A stretch of 64,000 bases of DNA, from NCBI RefSeq assembly GCF_017814915.1, contig NZ_JAGIPZ010000014.1, forward strand, positions 1 to 64,000. The letters run 5' to 3'. The first letter of the stretch is position 1. Each line of letters starts with the position of its first letter. This DNA is from Herbaspirillum sp. LeCh32-8 (GTDB lineage Bacteria > Pseudomonadota > Gammaproteobacteria > Burkholderiales > Burkholderiaceae_D). A program made the position numbers and the translations under genes. Under the pieces are notes generated by a model, which saw only the letters and a program-made list of their open reading frames with translations, was not told the origin of the DNA and ran no database searches. Of the stretch, positions 28,900 to 37,913 are shown in pieces.

Positions 28900-29305
28900 A
28901 GATGCTACCTCCAATGCCACAAAGTTAATGAATTCGTTTTGGCACGGCAGGATCGTCGTTGCTTGACACCGGCGGGGCGACTACTCAGCACTCACACCAG
29001 CCAGCGAAACGGCGTTCCCGTCGGCGGCGACCGCCATCCTCGGATACCGGTCGCTGAGCCCGCAACCTTGGTTGGATACGGGGCTTGGCTCACTCTTCGA
29101 CAGTGAAAAGTGGAAAAAGGTGGCAAGGATTGTACCCCGGCAAAAAAGAATTTACTGAAATTTGTAGCGAGATATACCCGACTTATGTAGTAGGTAATTA
29201 CAAATTAAAAAAATTCTGTTTTTTCATTACCAGTGCGAATAACACGACTTTCCGTGAAAACCGCTTGAATACTGGTTTTGCACGGGATTGCGGGCAACAC
29301 ATCAT
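28900..29305. other. Intergenic region upstream of pckG
   Basis: 406 bp, AT-rich between 29140 and 29260 and likely to hold the pckG promoter. No gene is supported. A perfect 15-bp palindrome lies at its left-hand boundary with the LysR gene (29304-29318). Confidence 0.5.
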
Positions 29306-29318
29306 TCACAATGTGAAT
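29304..29318. promoter_or_regulatory. Perfect palindrome ATTCACA-A-TGTGAAT
   Basis: A 7-bp inverted repeat with a single central base. It overlaps the last codons and stop of the LysR gene and lies about 400 bp upstream of pckG. The short centre fits a protein-binding dyad better than an RNA hairpin. The protein is unknown. Confidence 0.35.
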
Positions 29319-30196
29319 ATCTCGCGCAAAAAATCAACGAAAACTTTCACTTTGGCCGTTTCGCGACGGGCCGGCTGGTAGAGGGCAAAGATGTCCGGGC
29401 CGGCCGCTTGCCACTCCGGCAATACCGGCACCAGTTCACCATTGCGCAGGGCCGGCGAGAGCGACACCGACATCTGCTGGATGATGCCGCAACCAGCCTT
29501 GCCCGCCTCGATCATGGACTCCACGTGATCCATCATCACCATCCCCTTCGGAGTATGCGAGCCTTCCACGCCGTCGCGGGAAAAGCGCCAAGGCCGGATC
29601 ATGCGCGTGCGCGGGTTGAGGAAGCCCAGGCAGGCGAACTGGTCCAGCGATTCGGGCGACTGCGGCCAGCCGTATTGCTGCAGGAAAGACGGCGCGGCGC
29701 AGCAGACATAGGCGGTCGACGCCAGCTTGCGCGCCACCAGGCCTGAATCAGGCAGCTCGCCGATGCGCACCAGCACGTCGATGCCCTCTTCCACCAGGTC
29801 GATCATGCGGTCGCTCACGGTGATGCGCAGCGCGATCTCGGGATAGCGCCGCAGGAAGGCGGGCAGCGCCGGCGCCACGTACTGGCGGCTGATCACGTTG
29901 GGCAGGTCGACCCGCAACACGCCGGCCGGGGCGTTGCCGGACGCGCGCAGCCCGGCCTCCAGCTCGCCCATGTCGGCCAGCAGGCGCAGCGCCTTGGCAT
30001 GGCAGTGACGGCCCTCTTCGGTCAGCGACATGCTGCGCGTGGTGCGGTTGATCAGGCGCACCTTGAAATGCGCCTCCAGCGCGGCGACGTGATTGGTCAC
30101 CGAGGAGGTCGACATGGAAAGCTTCTCCGCCGCGCGGCTGAAGGCGCCGGCCTCGACCACCGCGCAAAACACCTTGAGCATGTCCAGCCTGTCCAT
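29306..30196 (-). CDS. LysR-family transcriptional regulator
   Basis: A 296-aa LTTR with the N-terminal winged helix (MDRLDMLKVFCAVVEAGAFSRAAEKLS, first 60 residues) and a periplasmic-binding-like effector domain. ATG at 30196 with GGGAG upstream. It is divergent from the quinone oxidoreductase gene (190 bp between), the usual arrangement for a LysR regulator and its target, so it probably controls that gene. Confidence 0.9.
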   Translation of the reverse strand: MDRLDMLKVFCAVVEAGAFSRAAEKLSMSTSSVTNHVAALEAHFKVRLINRTTRSMSLTEEGRHCHAKALRLLADMGELEAGLRASGNAPAGVLRVDLPNVISRQYVAPALPAFLRRYPEIALRITVSDRMIDLVEEGIDVLVRIGELPDSGLVARKLASTAYVCCAAPSFLQQYGWPQSPESLDQFACLGFLNPRTRMIRPWRFSRDGVEGSHTPKGMVMMDHVESMIEAGKAGCGIIQQMSVSLSPALRNGELVPVLPEWQAAGPDIFALYQPARRETAKVKVFVDFLREIFTL

Positions 30197-30385
30197 CGCG
30201 ATCTCCCGTCTGTGGTTGTGCACCGATTCTATGGCAAGCCTGCGGCCGGATTATCCAGCGCCGCGCAATTCTGATTTCTCGCGCGCCCCGTTTTTCGCGA
30301 CGGCCGCGCTGCCTACACTGCCCTGCATCGACCGTAACGCCAGCCGGCGGCGGCGACCACCCAACACTATCCAAGGAGAAACGCC

Positions 30386-31387
30386 ATGAATGCCAACACC
30401 ATGCAAGCCGCCGTCCTGCAACGCTTCGGCGCCCCGCTCGCCCTGACCGAGGTCGAAATTCCCCCGCTGCGTCCCGGCCAGGTGCTGGTGCGCGTCGCCG
30501 CCAGCGGCGTCAATCCGCTGGACACCAAAATCCAGGCGGGCAACGCCGCCCATGCCCAGGCCAGCCTGCCGGCCATCCTCGGCATCGACCTGGCCGGCAC
30601 GATGGAAGCCGTGCATGCCGGCGAAACCCGCTTCCAGCCCGGCGACGAGGTCTACGGCATGACCGGCGGCGTGGGCGGCGTACCGGGTTCGCTGGCGCAG
30701 TTCGCCGCGGTCGACGCCGACCTGCTGGCCATCAAGCCGCGCACGCTGGACATGCGCCAGGCCGCCGCCCTGCCGCTGATCTTCATCACCGCCTGGGAAG
30801 GTCTGGTGGATCGCGCCCGCGTCCACGCCGGCCAGAAGGTGCTCGTGCACGGCGGCGCCGGCGGCGTCGGCCACATGGCGGTGCAGGTGGCGCTGGCGGC
30901 CGGCGCCGAGGTCTACGCCACCGGCAGCGCTGAACAACGAAACGTGATCGAAAGCCTGGGCGCCACCTTCATCAATTACCGCACCCAGAGCGTGGACGAC
31001 TACGTCGCCCTGCATACCGGCGGCGAAGGCTTCGACGTCGTCTACGACACCGTCGGCGGCGCCACGCTGGACGCCTCCTTCGCCGCCGCCCGCCGCTACC
31101 ACGGCCACGTGGTCAGCTGCCTGGGCTGGGGCGCGCACAAGCTGGCCCCGCTGTCCTTCCGCGCCGCCACCTATTCGGGCGTATTCACGCTGCTGCCGCT
31201 GCTGTCGGGTCGCGAACGCGCACATCACGGCGACATCATGCGCGAAGCGACACGGCTGGCCGATGCCGGCCGCCTGCGCGTGCTGATGGATGAGCGCCGC
31301 TACACGCTGGCCCAGGCCAACGAAGCCCAGGCCGTGGTCGCCGCCGGCCAGGCGCGCGGCAAACTGGTGGTGGACGTCGCCGTCTGA
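30386..31387 (+). CDS. Zinc-independent MDR oxidoreductase (quinone oxidoreductase family)
   Basis: A 333-aa medium-chain dehydrogenase/reductase. The NAD(P) fold has GGAGGVGHMAVQ (about residues 153-164). The catalytic zinc Cys/His set of alcohol dehydrogenases is missing, so it fits the quinone oxidoreductase / zeta-crystallin branch. AAGGAGAAACGCC precedes the ATG. Divergent from the LysR gene that probably regulates it. Confidence 0.9.
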   Translation: MNANTMQAAVLQRFGAPLALTEVEIPPLRPGQVLVRVAASGVNPLDTKIQAGNAAHAQASLPAILGIDLAGTMEAVHAGETRFQPGDEVYGMTGGVGGVPGSLAQFAAVDADLLAIKPRTLDMRQAAALPLIFITAWEGLVDRARVHAGQKVLVHGGAGGVGHMAVQVALAAGAEVYATGSAEQRNVIESLGATFINYRTQSVDDYVALHTGGEGFDVVYDTVGGATLDASFAAARRYHGHVVSCLGWGAHKLAPLSFRAATYSGVFTLLPLLSGRERAHHGDIMREATRLADAGRLRVLMDERRYTLAQANEAQAVVAAGQARGKLVVDVAV

Positions 31388-31508
31388 AGCGGGATAGCGC
31401 ATGCCGAACGGCGGCAATTTCTTTATGATGGCGCTAAGACGCGCCCTCATCCACCTCGCGACGGCGCAGCTCAACCATATAACCACAGCCGATGCCACGG
31501 AGACCCAC

Positions 31509-32495
31509 ATGAAAATTGCCATCCTCGACGACTATCAGGATTCGGTGCGCCACCTCGACTGCTTCCGCATGCTCGACGGCCACGACGTCAAGGTGTTCAC
31601 CAACGGCGTGCGCGGCGCGGGCCAGCTGGCCGCGCGGCTGGCGCCGTTCGACGCGCTGGTGCTGATCCGCGAGCGCACCTCGCTGAACAAGCTGCTGCTG
31701 GAAAAACTGCCCCTGCTGAAGCTGATCTCGCAGACCGGCAAGGTCAGCGGCCATATCGATGTGGCCGCCGCCACCGAGCACGGCATCGCCATCGTAGAAG
31801 GCGTGGGCGATCCGACCGCACCGGCCGAGTTGACCTGGGCATTGATCATGGCCGCCATGCGGCGCGTGCCGCAGTACTGCCAGGCGCTGCGCGCCGGCGC
31901 CTGGCAGCAGGTGTCGGCCACGCCGCACCACAATGTGATCGGCAGCGCGCTCAAGGGGCGCACGCTGGGGGTCTGGGGTTACGGCAAGATCGGCAAGATG
32001 GTGGCCGGCTACGGCCGCGCCTTCGGCATGAAGGTGGTGATCTGGGGTCGCGAGGCCAGCCGCGAACAGGCGCAGAAGGACGGCTTTGAGGCCGCCGCCG
32101 ACAAGGAGGAGTTCTTCCGCCAGGCCGATGTGATCACGCTGCACCTGCGCCTGAACGACGCCACCCGCGGCATCGTCAAGGCGGACGACCTGGCGCTGAT
32201 GAAGCCCACCGCCTGCTTCACCAATACCAGCCGCGCCGAGCTGGTCGAAGAGGGCGCGCTGGAAGCCGCCCTGCAACAGGGTCGCCCCGGCCTGGCCGCA
32301 CTCGACGTCTACGAGCGCGAACCGCTGCCGGTCGATTCGCCGCTCTTAAAGATGGATAACGTGGTGGCTGCGCCGCACCTGGGCTATGTGGAAAAGGACG
32401 GCTACGAGCTGTACTTCCGCGCCGCCTTCCAGAACATCCTCGACTACGCCGCCGGCGCGCCGAAAAACGTGCTCAATCCTGAGGTTCTGAAGTAA
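31509..32495 (+). CDS. D-2-hydroxyacid dehydrogenase family protein
   Basis: A 328-aa NAD-dependent dehydrogenase related to phosphoglycerate dehydrogenase and formate dehydrogenase. It has the Rossmann motif GVWGYGKIGKMVAGYGRAFGM, catalytic R (TNTSRAELV), E (DVYEREPLP) and H (APHLGYVE). The substrate is unknown. Its 3' end overlaps the opposing gene by 23 bp. The longer in-frame start is rejected: conserved sequence starts at MKIAILDDYQ. Confidence 0.92.
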   Translation: MKIAILDDYQDSVRHLDCFRMLDGHDVKVFTNGVRGAGQLAARLAPFDALVLIRERTSLNKLLLEKLPLLKLISQTGKVSGHIDVAAATEHGIAIVEGVGDPTAPAELTWALIMAAMRRVPQYCQALRAGAWQQVSATPHHNVIGSALKGRTLGVWGYGKIGKMVAGYGRAFGMKVVIWGREASREQAQKDGFEAAADKEEFFRQADVITLHLRLNDATRGIVKADDLALMKPTACFTNTSRAELVEEGALEAALQQGRPGLAALDVYEREPLPVDSPLLKMDNVVAAPHLGYVEKDGYELYFRAAFQNILDYAAGAPKNVLNPEVLK

Positions 32496-33237
32496 TCCGG
32501 TGCACGGTGCGCACCGGCGGGTTGTACTGCAGCAGCGGTGACCCGCCGGCGGCCTTCCACAGATGCCGCCAACCCGGCGGCCACGGCAACGGCGGGCCCG
32601 CATACTCGGGCACGTTGCGGCGGATCGGGATCACCGGCAGATGCTCCGGCATCTTGCCGTTGTAATGCCAGCCCAGGCTGAACGCGTAGTCCGGCAACAG
32701 CGTGGCGCACACCAGCTCGAACCAGTTGGCGTGCTCCTCATCCTCACCCAGCGCCTGCGCCAGGCCCTGCGGATCGAATTGCGCCAACAGGCGCGCCAGC
32801 TCCTCGGGCGTTGCGCCAGGCGTGTCGCCCCAGCCCATCACCGGATTGAAGTTGTAGTCGGCGCCGGAGCCATACCAGCCTTCGCGCCACGGGCGCTCGA
32901 TCCAGTTGCGCGGACCGCCGAAGAGGTGCCAGCGCCAATGCAGGCCGGACGGCTTGGGCCAACTGTAGAGATAAAGACGCTGGTAACCGGCGCGGTGCAG
33001 CTCGCGCACCATCGCCATCAGCCGCGCGTGCGGCATGCGATCCGGCGGCGCGCGCCGAAACAGGATCGGCGTGCCGTCGGCATGCTGCACCTCGTCCGAG
33101 GACAGGTTCAGATCCAGGGTGCGCACCTCGCTGCCAAAGCGCGCGGAAATCCACCCCGTCAACAGATTGACGAGCACGATCACGCCATAGCCGCGATGGC
33201 GGTGGAAGATCACTGTGCCGGGTGCCAATGGTTTCAT
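32473..33237 (-). CDS. Tryptophan-rich protein of unknown function with CarD-like N-terminus
   Basis: I do not recognise this family. The 254-aa protein starts PLAPGTVIFHRHRGYGVIVLV, reminiscent of the Tudor-like fold of CarD/TRCF N-terminal domains. The rest is unusually rich in Trp (about 14) and aromatic-Pro motifs such as HWRWHLFGG, NWIERPWREGWYG and PWPPGWRHLW. There is no signal peptide or membrane helix. Frame quality, length and coding bias are good. It ends antisense within the dehydrogenase gene (23 bp overlap). The CarD comparison is an impression, not a search result. Confidence 0.65.
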   Translation of the reverse strand: MKPLAPGTVIFHRHRGYGVIVLVNLLTGWISARFGSEVRTLDLNLSSDEVQHADGTPILFRRAPPDRMPHARLMAMVRELHRAGYQRLYLYSWPKPSGLHWRWHLFGGPRNWIERPWREGWYGSGADYNFNPVMGWGDTPGATPEELARLLAQFDPQGLAQALGEDEEHANWFELVCATLLPDYAFSLGWHYNGKMPEHLPVIPIRRNVPEYAGPPLPWPPGWRHLWKAAGGSPLLQYNPPVRTVHRITSEPQD

Positions 33238-33510
33238 ATGCGGTTCATTATAAGGTGCATCGCGGGATCGCATTTCCGCCCCGCCCGATCACGCCGGGAC
33301 AGCACAACGGCCGGGCGCGCCACGAATATTGCCACGCTGCATCATTCAGAAAATCTCATGTAAAGATCTGTGGCGCAAACCCCGAATTTCAAGCTTTTCA
33401 TCAGGCGATAACCGACCTGCCTCGCTAGAATCCGCTGCGCGGTAAAACGCTATAAATAATTTCCCGGGGAAGAGATGACGAGCTTGTCCGCATTGCGGAC
33501 GCGTTCGGGC

Positions 33511-33530
33511 ATTGGCATGCAATTTGCACC
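33511..33530 (+). promoter_or_regulatory. Sigma-54 promoter upstream of the Cache-CheW gene
   Basis: TTGGCATG-CAAT-TTGCA (33512-33528) matches the sigma-54 consensus YTGGCACG-N4-TTGCW with one mismatch. The invariant GG (33514-33515) and GC (33526-33527) are exactly 10 nt apart. The start would be near 33539, before both possible ATGs of the gene. Confidence 0.7.
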
Positions 33531-33629
33531 TTTCCCCGTGCAGCACATACAAAAAACAAACAACAGATGTCGGAAGATCCAACATCGCGGTTCGTTGGTC
33601 TTGCGGCGCTACCAGAGGGATGTACAACG

Positions 33630-36245
33630 ATGCCAAACGCCACGACCGCTCACCCGGCCTCCATACACACTGAAACTTTTTTGCCCTACATGCGCGACGT
33701 CGCCAAGTGCGAGCAGTCGCTGCAGGAACTGAACCTGATGTGGCGCGTCATTGAGGCCTCGGCCAAGATGAACTGTCCGGTCGAAGCCAAGACCATCCTC
33801 CCCACCATGGCCGCGACCCGCTCCGGCTTCTCGCGGCTGGAGCGCGAGCTGGTGAGCAGCCTGGTGGAAGAGAAGGTGCGCAATGTGCTGGCCGAGATCG
33901 GCACCAAGGCCCAGTACGTGATCGACATCGTGGTGCGCAACCTGTTCGAGCGCACCGCCGACGTCGGCTTTCTGGCCACCGACCGCGAGCTGTGCAACTT
34001 CGTGGCCGGCATCACCGACTCGGCCGACGCCGCGCGCTACCGCCTGCGCGAATACCGCAACAAGTACACCGTCTATGACGAGATCCTGCTGCTCGACACC
34101 GAGGGCAACGTGCTGGTGCAGATCGACCCGAGCACCCCGCTGGAGCACAGTGCGGATCCGCTGATCAGGCAAACGCTGGAGTCAGACACCTACGTCGAGA
34201 TCTTCCGCGCCACCGACCTGCGCCCGGGCAAGGATCGCGCACTGATTTATGCGCGGCGCATGCACCATCCCCAAACTGGTGCGGTGATCGGCGTGCTGTG
34301 CCTGTGCTTCCACTTCGAGGAGGAGATGGCCGGCATCTTCTGCGCGCACCGCGATCCGGAAGCGCGCGCCAACATGCTGCTGCTGGATGGCGACAACCGC
34401 GTGATCTCCAGCGCCGATGCGCTGTGGATTCCGCCGGGCACGCAAGTGCCGGTCAACACCGGCGGTCAACCGCAGCTGATGATGTTCTGCGGCCGCGAGT
34501 ATCTGGTGCGCACCTTCACCTCCGGCGGCTACCAGGGCTACCCGGGCCCGGCCGGCTGGCAGGGGCAAGTCATGATCCCGGTCGAGGTCGCCTTTACCGG
34601 CATCGTCAGCGACGTGCTCTCGCGCCTGTCGCCGGAGCTGACCGAAGGCCTGCTGTCGCACGCGCACTCCTTCTGCCCGCCGCTGTACGACATCATGACC
34701 GCGGCCAAGACCATCCAGCGCATCGTCTGGAACGGCCAGGTGATGACCGCCGGCCAGCGCGGCGAGATGCAAAAGCTCAAGACCATCCTCGACCAGATCA
34801 GCGAGACCGGCAACCGCAGCAATGAGCTGTTCGCCCAATCCATCCACGACCTGTACCAGGCAGTGCTGGCCTCCAGCATGCGCGACGCCGAGTTCACCAC
34901 CGGCCTGCTGGTGGACCTGCTGGATCGCAACCTTTACGAACGCTCCGACGACTGCCGCTGGTGGGCGCTCACGCCCGAGCTACGCGCAGCGCTGGCCGCG
35001 CCGGACATCGACCAGGCCACGGCTGCCAAGCTCAATGAGATCCTGGCCTACATCAACGGGCTCTACACGGTCTACACGCGCCTGTTCGTCTACGATCGCC
35101 ACGGCCGCATCGTCGCTGCCACCGGCGACGCGCTGGAGAGCGTGATCGGCAGCAGCATCGACGCCGACACGCTGGCGCAAGTGATGGCGCTGCGCACGCA
35201 GCAGCAATACCACGTCAGCAGCTTCGCGCCGAGCGCCCTCTACGGCGGGCGCGACACCTACATCTATCACGCCGCCATCCGCGCCCTGGGTAACGACGGC
35301 GAGGTGGTCGGCGGTATCGGCATCGTGTTCGACTCCGCCCCCGAGCTGCGCAACATGCTCGACGCCGGCCTGGCGGGCAAGGACAAGATGAGCGCCCTGT
35401 ACGTAGACCGCCGCGGCCGTATCCTCTCCAGCACCGATGCCAGCCGCCCCACCGGCAGCATGCTCGACATTGATCCCGCCCTGCTGCAGGTGGCCAACGG
35501 CGAAGGCCGCTCAGGCGTCACGGTGCATGACGGCCAGTACGCCATCGTCGCGGTCAGCGCCTCCAACGGCTATCGCGAATTCAAGGTCAGCGACGGCTAC
35601 AAGGAAGACGTGATCGCCGTGGTCTTCCAGTGCTTCGGCGCGCTCAACCATGGCAACCAGCAAAACGCCGGCAGCGACTTCCACCTGGAAAGCGAAGCGG
35701 CCTCGGCCGACGGCCTGGAATACGCCACCTTCTTCTCCGACGGTGGCCTGTTCGCCATCTCGGCGGCCAATGTGATGGAAGCCGTACCGTATTCGGCGGT
35801 GCTGCCCACGTCGATGGGCAACCGCGCGGAGCAGATCGGCGTGCTCGGGCTGAGCCGCGACGATCAGCACAAGGAGTTCATCTGGGTGTTCGACCTGGGC
35901 CAGCTGATCCGCGGCACCCGCTCCGCAGTCACCGGCAGCAGCCAGGTGATGATCGTGCGGCATGGCGCGCACACCATCGGGCTGCTGGTCGACGAGCTGC
36001 ACGCGGTGCCGCAGTTCAACCCGGCGCAAATCATCCACACGCCCTTCGCCATGCAGGGCGAGTCCATGCTGGTGTCGCAGGTGATCAAGGCCAACGGCGG
36101 CAAGCTGCTGATCCAGTCCATCGAGGTCGAGCGCCTGTTCGCGTATGTGGTGGACGGCACCATCCCGTTGCCGCCGCCGATGTCGGATGCGGCGCCGGCG
36201 CAGCAAGAAAAGCAGCAAGAACAGCGGCAACTGATGGCGGCCTGA
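33630..36245 (+). CDS. Soluble double-sensor protein with C-terminal CheW-like domain
   Basis: An 871-aa protein. Two related sensor modules follow each other, each opened by a similar helix: VRNLFERTADVGFLATD near residue 90 and LDRNLYERSDDCRWWALT near residue 435. Each then has Cache/PAS-like strands (YDEILLLDTEGNVLVQID; YTRLFVYDRHGRIVAATG). Residues ~695-850 form a CheW-like domain (YATFFSDGGLFAISAANVMEAVPY). There is no membrane helix or methyl-accepting signalling domain. The ATG at 33630 has AGAGGG upstream; 33567 is an alternative. A sigma-54-type promoter is upstream and a terminator follows. It could couple a cytosolic signal to chemoreceptor arrays. Confidence 0.85.
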   Translation: MPNATTAHPASIHTETFLPYMRDVAKCEQSLQELNLMWRVIEASAKMNCPVEAKTILPTMAATRSGFSRLERELVSSLVEEKVRNVLAEIGTKAQYVIDIVVRNLFERTADVGFLATDRELCNFVAGITDSADAARYRLREYRNKYTVYDEILLLDTEGNVLVQIDPSTPLEHSADPLIRQTLESDTYVEIFRATDLRPGKDRALIYARRMHHPQTGAVIGVLCLCFHFEEEMAGIFCAHRDPEARANMLLLDGDNRVISSADALWIPPGTQVPVNTGGQPQLMMFCGREYLVRTFTSGGYQGYPGPAGWQGQVMIPVEVAFTGIVSDVLSRLSPELTEGLLSHAHSFCPPLYDIMTAAKTIQRIVWNGQVMTAGQRGEMQKLKTILDQISETGNRSNELFAQSIHDLYQAVLASSMRDAEFTTGLLVDLLDRNLYERSDDCRWWALTPELRAALAAPDIDQATAAKLNEILAYINGLYTVYTRLFVYDRHGRIVAATGDALESVIGSSIDADTLAQVMALRTQQQYHVSSFAPSALYGGRDTYIYHAAIRALGNDGEVVGGIGIVFDSAPELRNMLDAGLAGKDKMSALYVDRRGRILSSTDASRPTGSMLDIDPALLQVANGEGRSGVTVHDGQYAIVAVSASNGYREFKVSDGYKEDVIAVVFQCFGALNHGNQQNAGSDFHLESEAASADGLEYATFFSDGGLFAISAANVMEAVPYSAVLPTSMGNRAEQIGVLGLSRDDQHKEFIWVFDLGQLIRGTRSAVTGSSQVMIVRHGAHTIGLLVDELHAVPQFNPAQIIHTPFAMQGESMLVSQVIKANGGKLLIQSIEVERLFAYVVDGTIPLPPPMSDAAPAQQEKQQEQRQLMAA

Positions 36246-36273
36246 GGCGCGGGTCGACGGTGCGCGGTGCAAG

Positions 36274-36307
36274 ACGCCGTCCGTGTAAGATAGCGGACGG
36301 CGTTTTT
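36274..36307 (+). terminator. Terminator of the Cache-CheW gene
   Basis: Perfect ACGCCGTCCG/CGGACGGCGT stem with a 10-nt loop and a T5 run, just before the asparaginase gene. Confidence 0.88.
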
Positions 36308-36331
36308 CCACCCTTCTTCAATAGGACCATC

Positions 36332-36820
36332 ATGAGCCTGCGCATCATCGCCACCGGCGGCACCTTCGACAAGCACTACGACGAAATCGCCGGCACGCTC
36401 GATTTCAGCGCCAGCCACTTGCCGCAGGTGATCTCACGCGCGCGCATCACCGCCGAAGTGATCCTGGAGGAACTACCGCTGCTGGACTCGCTGGAAATGC
36501 AGGATGCCGACCGCCAGCGCATCCTGGCCTCGTGCCGCGGCTCCACGCAACAGGCCATCGTCATCGTGCACGGTACCGACACCATGCAACTCACCGCCCA
36601 GGTGCTGGGCTCGGCGCTGCAGGACAAGACGGTGGTGCTGACCGGCGCCATGATCCCCTACGAGATCGCCAACTCCGATGCGCTGTTCAATTTCGGCTTC
36701 GCCTGCGGCGTGGCGCAAGTGCTGCCGCCGGGGGTATACGTGGCCATGAACGGCCAGATCTTCGCCTGGAACAAAGTGGCCAAGAACCGCAGCGCCGGCG
36801 TGTTCGAGCCGATCAGGTAA
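36332..36820 (+). CDS. Short asparaginase-domain protein
   Basis: A 162-aa protein holding only the N-terminal half of L-asparaginase: ATGGTFDK (T11 region, first catalytic Thr) and VHGTDTM (H80-M85, second Thr-Lys triad). The C-terminal domain of full-length enzymes (about 330 aa) is missing, yet the frame is intact and ends cleanly, and short forms like this exist in other proteobacteria. AGGA precedes the ATG. Activity is uncertain. Confidence 0.85.
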   Translation: MSLRIIATGGTFDKHYDEIAGTLDFSASHLPQVISRARITAEVILEELPLLDSLEMQDADRQRILASCRGSTQQAIVIVHGTDTMQLTAQVLGSALQDKTVVLTGAMIPYEIANSDALFNFGFACGVAQVLPPGVYVAMNGQIFAWNKVAKNRSAGVFEPIR

Positions 36821-36855
36821 GCACCTCGCAGGGCGCAGCCGGCGGCCTGTGTCGC

Positions 36856-37758
36856 CTATGCGCCCTGATGCGTTTCAGCCCACTCGCGGCAGAACGCCAG
36901 CAGCGCCGCCAGACTGGGCGAAGACGCCCGATGGCTGCTGACCACCATGTAGAAATGCCGGCGCAAGGTCGGCAGCGGCGTCGCCAGCTCCAGCAATTTC
37001 CCCGACTCGATCATGTCTTCCACCACCGTGCGCGACAGGCAGCTGATGCCCAGTCCCTCGGCGGTGGCGCGCTTGATCGCCTCCGAGTTGCCGAACTCGA
37101 ACGAGGAAGGCAGATGGTGCAGATAAGGAATCAGCGCGTGCTCGACCGCCTCGCGCGTGCCCGACCCGGTCTCGCGCAACAGCCAGTCGGCCTCGCGCAG
37201 CGCCTTGAGCGTGACCTTGCGGCCGGCTGCAGCGATCGGGTGATGCGGTGCAGCCACCACGATCAGCTCGTCGACCATCCACGGTTCCACATTGACGTTG
37301 TCGGCATGGCATGGGCCTTCGATCAAACCCGCATCCACCTCGAAATTGACCACCGCGTCGACGATGTCGGCGGTATTGGCCACCAGCGCCCGCACGCGCG
37401 CGCCCGCGTGGCGCTGGCGGTAGGCGGCGATCATCGCCGGCAACATGTAGCTGCCGATGGTGGTGGAGGCGCCCATGTGCAGCTCGCTGCCCGAGGCCGG
37501 ATCGGCGAACTGGCGCTCGATGGTGTGCGCGGCATCCAGCATGTGGCGCGCCTGCGGCAGCAGCAGGCGGCCGCTGTCGTTGAGGACCAGACGCTTGCCG
37601 ACCCGATCGAACAGTTGCACGCCGAGCAGGCTTTCCAGCTCGTTCAGCGATGCGCTGGCGGCCGACTGCGACAAGGCCACCAGTTCGGCAGCGGCAGTGG
37701 TGGTGCCTGACTGCGCCACCGCCAGGAAGATTTGCAATTGCCTCAAGGTAATTTTCAT
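36856..37758 (-). CDS. LysR-family regulator (YeiE-like)
   Basis: A 300-aa LTTR with MKITLRQLQIFLAVAQSG at the start and a conserved effector domain. It is divergent from a YeiH-type gene (155 bp), the same pairing as yeiE-yeiH in enterobacteria. A dyad that could be its operator lies between them. Effector unknown. Confidence 0.9.
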   Translation of the reverse strand: MKITLRQLQIFLAVAQSGTTTAAAELVALSQSAASASLNELESLLGVQLFDRVGKRLVLNDSGRLLLPQARHMLDAAHTIERQFADPASGSELHMGASTTIGSYMLPAMIAAYRQRHAGARVRALVANTADIVDAVVNFEVDAGLIEGPCHADNVNVEPWMVDELIVVAAPHHPIAAAGRKVTLKALREADWLLRETGSGTREAVEHALIPYLHHLPSSFEFGNSEAIKRATAEGLGISCLSRTVVEDMIESGKLLELATPLPTLRRHFYMVVSSHRASSPSLAALLAFCREWAETHQGA

Positions 37759-37805
37759 TTCTGCGCCGCCGAGATTTGCGTCCCGGCTTGGGGGACAGCC
37801 TGATG

Positions 37806-37828
37806 ATTAACCATATAAACAGGTTGAT
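37806..37828. promoter_or_regulatory. Candidate LysR-type operator
   Basis: ATTAACC-N9-GGTTGAT, a 7-bp imperfect dyad (one mismatch) with an AT-rich centre, in the divergent region between the LysR gene and the YeiH-type gene. It overlaps the start side of the LysR promoter region. Confidence 0.45.
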
Positions 37829-37913
37829 ATTAACAAAATAACGCGTTTTTCTTTTATATCAAGCACGCGTAAAGTCGGCTCCATCAACACAACAACAGCA
37901 CGTGGAGAGCGAC

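Noticed and set aside
33388..33411. Possible flagellar sigma-28 promoter (TCAAG...GGCGATAA) upstream of the CheW-type gene
   Set aside because: The -10 is good (GGCGATAA) but the spacing to any -35 is about 7 nt, not 11. The sigma-54 site downstream explains the gene better.
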